A stretch of 18,933 nt of DNA, taken from positions 1 through 18,933 of the forward strand of contig CAAEVU010000289.1 of assembly GCA_900759575.1 (NCBI GenBank), in the 5' to 3' direction. The first letter of the stretch is position 1, and each line of letters opens with the position of its first letter. The notes under the pieces are model-generated. The model ran no database searches. It worked only from the letters and a program-made list of their open reading frames with translations, and was not told where the DNA came from. The translations under genes were made by a program, and so were the position numbers. This DNA is from Clostridia bacterium. GTDB taxonomy: Bacteria; Bacillota; Clostridia; Oscillospirales; Acutalibacteraceae. Below, piece after piece: positions 15,055 through 18,933 of this stretch.

Positions 15055-15083
15055 TTTACCCCGAAAGGGGTTTGTGCTATAAT
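15055..15083 (+). promoter_or_regulatory. Promoter of the ruvCAB operon (extended -10)
   Basis: TATAAT (15078-15083) is a perfect -10 and is preceded by TGC, making an extended -10. TTTACC (15055-15060, 4/6) lies 17 bp upstream. An A/T tract at 15031-15043 sits where an UP element would. The spacer contains the inverted repeat ACCCC-GAAA-GGGGT (15058-15071). Transcription would start near 15090, giving a leader of about 25 nt before the TTG start of ruvC. Confidence 0.78.
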
Positions 15084-15101
15084 AAAACGGATATTGTATC
15101 T

Positions 15102-15109
15102 GGGAGGGG
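15102..15109 (+). promoter_or_regulatory. Ribosome binding site fixing the TTG start of ruvC
   Basis: GGGAGGGG lies 5 nt before TTG at 15115, which gives the canonical N-terminus RILGIDPG. A GTG at 15109 is in frame but overlaps this site. Confidence 0.6.
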
Positions 15110-15114
15110 TGGGC

Positions 15115-15639
15115 TTGCGAATCCTGGGAATTGACCCCGGTTATGCCATTGTAGGTTACGGCGTCATCGAAACAGCGGGCGGGCGTTACCGTCCGGTGGA
15201 GTACGGGGCCATCACCACTGCTGCGGGAGCCGATTTCGGCTTGCGCCTGGAAGAAATCTACCGGGGGATGGAGGAAATTCTCACCCGGTTGCAGCCCCAG
15301 GCTGCCGCGGTGGAAAAATTGTATTTCTCCAACAACAAAACCACGGGTATCGGCGTTGCGGAGGCCCGTGGAGTCATTTTGCTGTCTTTGGCCCAGGCGG
15401 GAGTCCCCCTGTACGAATACACGCCTATGCAGGTGAAACAAGCGGTCACCGGGTATGGGAAAGCCTTGAAGCCCCAGGTCCAAGAGATGACCCGGCGGCT
15501 TTTGAATCTGGAAAAAGTGCCCAAGCCGGATGACACTGCCGACGCTTTGGCCATGGCCATTTGTCACGGCCAGGCAGCCGGGTCGCCTTTGCGCAGAGTG
15601 CTGTTGAAGAAGGGCCATAAACCGGAGCAAGTGATCTAA
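15115..15639 (+). CDS. ruvC: Holliday junction resolvase RuvC
   Basis: RuvC cleaves Holliday junctions symmetrically with two metal ions and works with the RuvAB motor in recombinational repair. It has 174 residues, the usual length. The four catalytic acids match the family: D7 in GIDPG, E67 in AAVEKLYFSNN, and D140 and D143 in PDDTADALAMAICH. The TTG start at 15115 gives the standard N-terminus and fits the promoter at 15055-15083; a longer frame back to 15019 would place the promoter inside the gene. It is first in the operon, 25 nt before ruvA. No Firmicute-type LexA box (CGAAC-N4-GTTCG) is visible upstream, so SOS control is not supported by sequence. Confidence 0.97.
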   Translation: MRILGIDPGYAIVGYGVIETAGGRYRPVEYGAITTAAGADFGLRLEEIYRGMEEILTRLQPQAAAVEKLYFSNNKTTGIGVAEARGVILLSLAQAGVPLYEYTPMQVKQAVTGYGKALKPQVQEMTRRLLNLEKVPKPDDTADALAMAICHGQAAGSPLRRVLLKKGHKPEQVI

Positions 15640-15664
15640 ACATACCGCTGCAAGGAGATACAGA

Positions 15665-16270
15665 ATGATTTACAGTGTTACAGGCACCTTAGTGCACACC
15701 GAGCCGGGAGCGGCCGTGGTGGATGTGGGGGGCGTGGCGTTTCGGTGCATGACCTCCATGAACACCCTGCGGAGTTTGCCCAAGCTTTCGGAAAAAACCA
15801 CATTGTATACGTATTTGAACGTCCGGGAGGACGCTTTGGATTTGTTTGGATTCGCCACCAAAGGGGAGCTGAATTCCTTTAAGCTCCTGACTGCCATCAG
15901 CGGTGTGGGACCCAAGGTGGGGTTGGCGATCCTGTCCCAGCTGACCCCGGAGGACGTGGCCCTTGCCGCTGCCGCCGGGGACGCCAAACGATTCACCAAG
16001 GCCAACGGTGTGGGGCCAAAACTTGCCCAGCGCATTGTGTTGGAGCTCAAGGACAAGGTGAAGGACCTGTCCGGCAGTGTGCCCCTGGAGGGGATGACGG
16101 AGCCTGGCGGACCTTCCGCTTCGGGAAACGCGTCCCAGGCAGTGAGCGCCTTGGTGACATTGGGGTATTCCGCCTCCGAAGCCGCCGCCGCCGTGGGCAG
16201 GCTGGATTCTTCTCTCCCGCCGGAGGAATTGATCCGCCTGGCGCTGAAGAGCTTTGGAAGCGGCAAGTAA
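15665..16270 (+). CDS. ruvA: Holliday junction DNA helicase subunit RuvA
   Basis: RuvA is the tetrameric junction-binding subunit that loads RuvB for branch migration. It has 201 residues. The N-terminal OB-fold (about 1-63, starting MIYSVTGTLV) is followed by two helix-hairpin-helix motifs, ISGVGPKVGLAIL and ANGVGPKLAQRIV. A Gly/Ser-rich linker (about 140-155) leads to the C-terminal RuvB-contact domain with ALVTLGYSASEAAAAV and ELIRLALKSFG. AAGGAG at 15652-15657 sits well for the ATG. It lies 25 nt after ruvC and 31 nt before ruvB. Confidence 0.97.
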   Translation: MIYSVTGTLVHTEPGAAVVDVGGVAFRCMTSMNTLRSLPKLSEKTTLYTYLNVREDALDLFGFATKGELNSFKLLTAISGVGPKVGLAILSQLTPEDVALAAAAGDAKRFTKANGVGPKLAQRIVLELKDKVKDLSGSVPLEGMTEPGGPSASGNASQAVSALVTLGYSASEAAAAVGRLDSSLPPEELIRLALKSFGSGK

Positions 16271-16301
16271 GAAGTGACAGAAAACGAAAGGAGAGACCGG
16301 C

Positions 16302-17390
16302 ATGCCTGTGGAGCCTTATGGCGGACAAGGGGATTGGAACGACGAGCTGGACTATGAAAACCGCATGATGGAGCCGGGCTATACCCCGGAGGACCAAGCG
16401 GTGGAAAATCCCCTGCGTCCCCGGACCTTTTCCGAGTATGTGGGACAGGATAAAGTAAAAGAGAACCTGAAAATTTATATTGAGGCCGCCAAGAGCCGGA
16501 AAGAATCCTTGGACCATGTGCTGCTGTACGGCCCTCCCGGACTGGGCAAAACCACCTTGGCCGGGATCGTGGCCAACGAGCTGGGCGTAAATCTGCGCAT
16601 CACCAGCGGCCCCGCCATTGAAAAGCCGGGGGATCTGGCGGCGCTGCTGACCAATTTGAGCCCGGGGGACGTGCTGTTCATCGATGAAGTGCACCGGCTT
16701 CCCAGAACGGTGGAAGAGATCCTCTACCCGGCCATGGAAGATTTTGCCCTGGACATCATCACCGGAAAAGGGCAGATGGCGGCGTCCTATCATTTGCCTT
16801 TGCCCCGGTTTACCCTGGTGGGAGCCACCACCAGAGCGGGACAGCTTTCCGCGCCTTTGCGGGACCGGTTTGGAGTGGTGCTCCGGCTGGAGTTGTATTC
16901 TCCCCAGGAGCTGGGGAAGATCGTCGTGCGCAGCGCAGGAATCCTCCATGCGGAGATCGAAGCGGACGCTGCTTTGGAGATCGCTTCCCGTTCCCGCGGG
17001 ACACCTCGAATCGCCAACCGGCTTTTGAAGCGGGTGAGGGATTTTGCCGAGGTGATGAGCGGCGGCGTCATTACATTGAATACAGCTAAAATTGCCCTGG
17101 ACCGGATGGAAATCGACGAGCTGGGATTGGATGCCAGCGACCGAACCATGCTCCGGGCCATCATTGAAAATTATAACGGCGGACCGGTGGGATTGGAGAC
17201 CTTGGCCGCTGTGATCGGCGAAGAGGCCGTCACCATTGAGGATGTGAACGAGCCTTACCTGATGCAGATCGGATTTTTGACCCGAACCCCCCGGGGACGG
17301 TGCGCCACAGCAGCGGCGTACCTGCATTTGGGATTCCCCGTGCCGGGCAGGCTGCGGGATGACCAGCAGCTGACCCTGGACGGGCAGTGA
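16302..17390 (+). CDS. ruvB: Holliday junction branch migration ATPase RuvB
   Basis: RuvB is the hexameric AAA+ motor that drives branch migration with RuvA. It has 362 residues, slightly long: the conserved YVGQDKVKENL is at residue 46, some 20 residues later than in E. coli, because of an acidic N-terminal extension. Walker A is GPPGLGKT (77-84), Walker B LFIDEVHRL (D128, E129), the sensor strand ATTRAGQLS, and the arginine-finger region LRDRFG. The C-terminal winged helix has PYLMQIGFLTRTPRGR. AAAGGAG at 16287-16293 supports the ATG. It is followed 32 nt later by a methyltransferase gene. Confidence 0.98.
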   Translation: MPVEPYGGQGDWNDELDYENRMMEPGYTPEDQAVENPLRPRTFSEYVGQDKVKENLKIYIEAAKSRKESLDHVLLYGPPGLGKTTLAGIVANELGVNLRITSGPAIEKPGDLAALLTNLSPGDVLFIDEVHRLPRTVEEILYPAMEDFALDIITGKGQMAASYHLPLPRFTLVGATTRAGQLSAPLRDRFGVVLRLELYSPQELGKIVVRSAGILHAEIEADAALEIASRSRGTPRIANRLLKRVRDFAEVMSGGVITLNTAKIALDRMEIDELGLDASDRTMLRAIIENYNGGPVGLETLAAVIGEEAVTIEDVNEPYLMQIGFLTRTPRGRCATAAAYLHLGFPVPGRLRDDQQLTLDGQ

Positions 17391-17422
17391 CAGAGAAAGT
17401 ACGGAAAGAAAGGCGGAACGCT

Positions 17423-18313
17423 ATGCGCACAGCACAGTGGCAGGATTACGAACTGATAGATACCCTGGATGGGGAGCGCCTGGAGCGGTGGGGGGACATT
17501 GTCCTCATTCGGCCGGACCCCCAAATCATTTGGTCGGGAGAGCGGACGGACCCCCGTTGGCGCCAAGCCCATGCCCGTTACCAGCGTTCCAGCTCTGGCG
17601 GCGGCAAGTGGACGGAGTATAAAAAAGTCCCTCCCGTGTGGAAGATCCACTGGGAAGGAATGACTTTCCGTCTGAAGACCATGGGCTTTAAGCATACGGG
17701 CATTTTCCCGGAACAGGCGGTCAACTGGAAATTTGCCATGGAAATGATCCAAGGGGCAAACCGGCCTGCCCAGGACCCGGTGCGGGTGTTGAACCTGTTT
17801 GGATATACAGGGGCTGCCACCTTGGCCTGTATGAAGGCTGGGGCCGTGGTGACCCACGTGGACGCCAGTAAGGGCATGGTCCAGTGGGCCAAGGAGAACG
17901 CCCAGGCAAGTTCCCTGGCAGAGCGGCCTGTGCGCTGGCTGGTGGACGACTGCGTGAAATTCGTCCAGCGGGAGCAGCGCCGTGGCCACACCTACGACGG
18001 GATCATCATGGACCCACCCTCTTATGGTAGGGGGCCTGGGGGAGAGGTCTGGAAGCTGGAAGAACAGCTTTACGGTTTGATCGATATGTGCGTGCCCATT
18101 TTAAGTGAAAAGCCCTTGTTTTTCATTTTGAATTCCTATACCACCGGCCTGTCCCCCTCTGTGATGGAATATCTTTTGGGGGTGCTTTTGCAAAAACGGT
18201 TTGGGGGCAAAGTGAGCTCCGATGAAATCGGGCTTCCTGTGACCAGTACCGGGTTGGTGCTTCCCTGCGGCAGTACGGCAATTTGGGAAAGCGGCAGCGC
18301 TCAGGGAAAGTAA
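17423..18313 (+). CDS. Class I SAM-dependent methyltransferase (RlmI/COG1092-like)
   Basis: The protein has 296 residues and a Rossmann methyltransferase core. SAM-binding motif I is LNLFGYTGA (123-131), with D147 at the end of the second strand and the motif IV-like DPPSYGRG (197-204). Upstream, GFKHTGIFPEQAVNW resembles the pre-core segment of RlmI-type 23S rRNA methyltransferases. It has no N-terminal PUA domain, and the strand where m5C RlmI carries a catalytic Cys reads FFILNSYTTG with no Cys. The family relation is clear; the substrate is not, and an RNA N-methyltransferase is as likely as m5C. ATG at 17423 is preferred; a GTG at 17387 overlapping the ruvB stop would add 12 basic residues. 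It is closely spaced after ruvB and 38 nt before the ECF ATPase gene, so is probably cotranscribed with ruv. Confidence 0.85.
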   Translation: MRTAQWQDYELIDTLDGERLERWGDIVLIRPDPQIIWSGERTDPRWRQAHARYQRSSSGGGKWTEYKKVPPVWKIHWEGMTFRLKTMGFKHTGIFPEQAVNWKFAMEMIQGANRPAQDPVRVLNLFGYTGAATLACMKAGAVVTHVDASKGMVQWAKENAQASSLAERPVRWLVDDCVKFVQREQRRGHTYDGIIMDPPSYGRGPGGEVWKLEEQLYGLIDMCVPILSEKPLFFILNSYTTGLSPSVMEYLLGVLLQKRFGGKVSSDEIGLPVTSTGLVLPCGSTAIWESGSAQGK

Positions 18314-18351
18314 GCGTACATTCATTTTATTTCGTATGACGAGGTGATTTC

Positions 18352-18933
18352 ATGCCTTTGATCGAGGCCCAGCAGGTGCGGTTTGCCTATGACGCCGAAA
18401 CAGTGGACGCCAGAGAGGTCCTTCATGGGGTGGATCTTTCCATTGAGGAGGGGGAGTTTGTTGCTCTCCTGGGGCATAACGGCTGCGGGAAATCCACCAT
18501 GGCGAAGCTCTTTAATGGGATGCTTATTCCCACCGCCGGGAAAATCTTTGTAGGTGGTGTGGATACCAGTGTGGAGGAGACCCAGTTGGACGTCCGGCGT
18601 CAGGTAGGGTTGGTGCTGCAAAATCCCGATAACCAACTGGTAGCCGGCGTGGTAGAAGAGGACGTGGCCTTTGGACCGGAAAATCTGGGTGTTCCCCCGG
18701 AGGAGATCCGCCGCCGGGTGGAGGAAGCCCTGAAAGCCGTGGAGATGTATGAATACCGGGAGCATGCCCCCCACAAGCTGTCCGGAGGACAGAAACAGCG
18801 TGTGGCCATTGCCGGGATCATCGCCATGGAGACAAAGTGCATCGTCCTGGACGAGCCCACCGCCATGCTGGACCCTCGGGGACGCACGGAGGTCATGGAG
18901 ACCATTCAGCGGCTGAACCGGGAAAAGGGGATC
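18352..18933 (+). CDS. ecfA1: Energy-coupling factor transporter ATPase EcfA/CbiO (3' end cut by window)
   Basis: The frame is open for 194 codons to the window edge; a full protein would be near 280. It is an ABC ATPase of the ECF vitamin and metal transporter class, which powers uptake with a partner ATPase, EcfT and substrate-specific S components. Walker A GHNGCGKST (41-49), the Q-loop LVLQNPDNQ (Q90, with the PDNQ extension typical of EcfA), signature KLSGGQKQR (142-150), Walker B IVLDEP (164-169) and D-loop MLDPRG are all intact. GAGGTGAT just before ATG supports the start. A second ATPase and an EcfT gene are expected just downstream, outside the window. Assignment as the first of the two ATPases (EcfA1) is likely from the QNPDNQ motif but not proven. 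Confidence 0.93.
   Translation, partial: MPLIEAQQVRFAYDAETVDAREVLHGVDLSIEEGEFVALLGHNGCGKSTMAKLFNGMLIPTAGKIFVGGVDTSVEETQLDVRRQVGLVLQNPDNQLVAGVVEEDVAFGPENLGVPPEEIRRRVEEALKAVEMYEYREHAPHKLSGGQKQRVAIAGIIAMETKCIVLDEPTAMLDPRGRTEVMETIQRLNREKGI

Noticed and set aside
15019..15114. Longer N-terminus for RuvC
   Set aside because: It would place the strong promoter and the hairpin flank inside the gene and move the conserved GIDPG motif far from the N-terminus.
17387..17422. GTG start for the methyltransferase overlapping the ruvB stop
   Set aside because: Possible, but it adds only a basic stretch that spans the likely ribosome binding region; ATG at 17423 fits better.
1..18933. Search for CRISPR, tRNA/rRNA, IS ends, toxin-antitoxin or phage genes
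   Set aside because: No repeat arrays, cloverleaf-like segments, transposase motifs or small paired genes were seen; gaps between genes are short and accounted for.

Overview
The window looks like chromosomal DNA from a GC-rich member of the Firmicutes, class Clostridia, most plausibly an Oscillospiraceae/Ruminococcaceae-type gut anaerobe. The evidence is the Bacillus/Clostridium-like gene order (RNase J, gdpP, rplI, dnaB; then tilS, hpt, ftsH; then ruvC, ruvA, ruvB; then an ECF-transporter ATPase), strong AGGAGG-type ribosome binding sites, frequent TTG/GTG starts, and a second, divergent type IIA topoisomerase pair of a kind seen in Clostridia. The taxonomic placement is inference. All fourteen genes lie on the + strand. 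There is no sign of phage, IS element, CRISPR, tRNA or rRNA.

Region 1 (1-8950) is a tightly packed housekeeping cluster. It holds the 3' part of RNase J, the c-di-AMP phosphodiesterase gdpP, ribosomal protein L9, replicative helicase dnaB, the tRNA-Ile lysidine synthetase tilS (overlapping dnaB by 8 nt), hypoxanthine phosphoribosyltransferase hpt and the membrane protease ftsH. A hairpin after ftsH probably ends the transcript. A possible internal promoter inside tilS could feed hpt-ftsH, and a GC-rich hairpin precedes rplI.

Region 2 (about 8950-13286) is a two-gene operon for the B and A subunits of a divergent type IIA DNA topoisomerase, closed by a textbook Rho-independent terminator. The catalytic residues are present. 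However, the B subunit departs from gyrase/ParE consensus in the ATPase and TOPRIM motifs. The A subunit has a shortened loop before the quinolone-site helix, an alanine at the position of E. coli GyrA Ser83, and no recognisable GyrA box. This is the least ordinary part of the window, and a decatenating (topo IV-like) role is the best inference.

Region 3 (13287-15020) is a self-contained single gene for an intracellular GH43 beta-xylosidase/alpha-L-arabinofuranosidase, with its own promoter and a strong downstream hairpin. No transporter or regulator for sugars is next to it.

Region 4 (15021-18933) starts with a near-consensus extended -10 promoter and carries the Holliday-junction operon ruvC-ruvA-ruvB. 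It continues closely spaced into a class I SAM-dependent methyltransferase of the RlmI/COG1092 type that lacks the cysteine expected of an m5C enzyme. It ends in the first 194 codons of an energy-coupling-factor transporter ATPase (EcfA/CbiO), cut by the window end.

Most of the window is conserved core genome. I do not see a wholly new system; the topoisomerase pair and the methyltransferase are the places where function is least settled.
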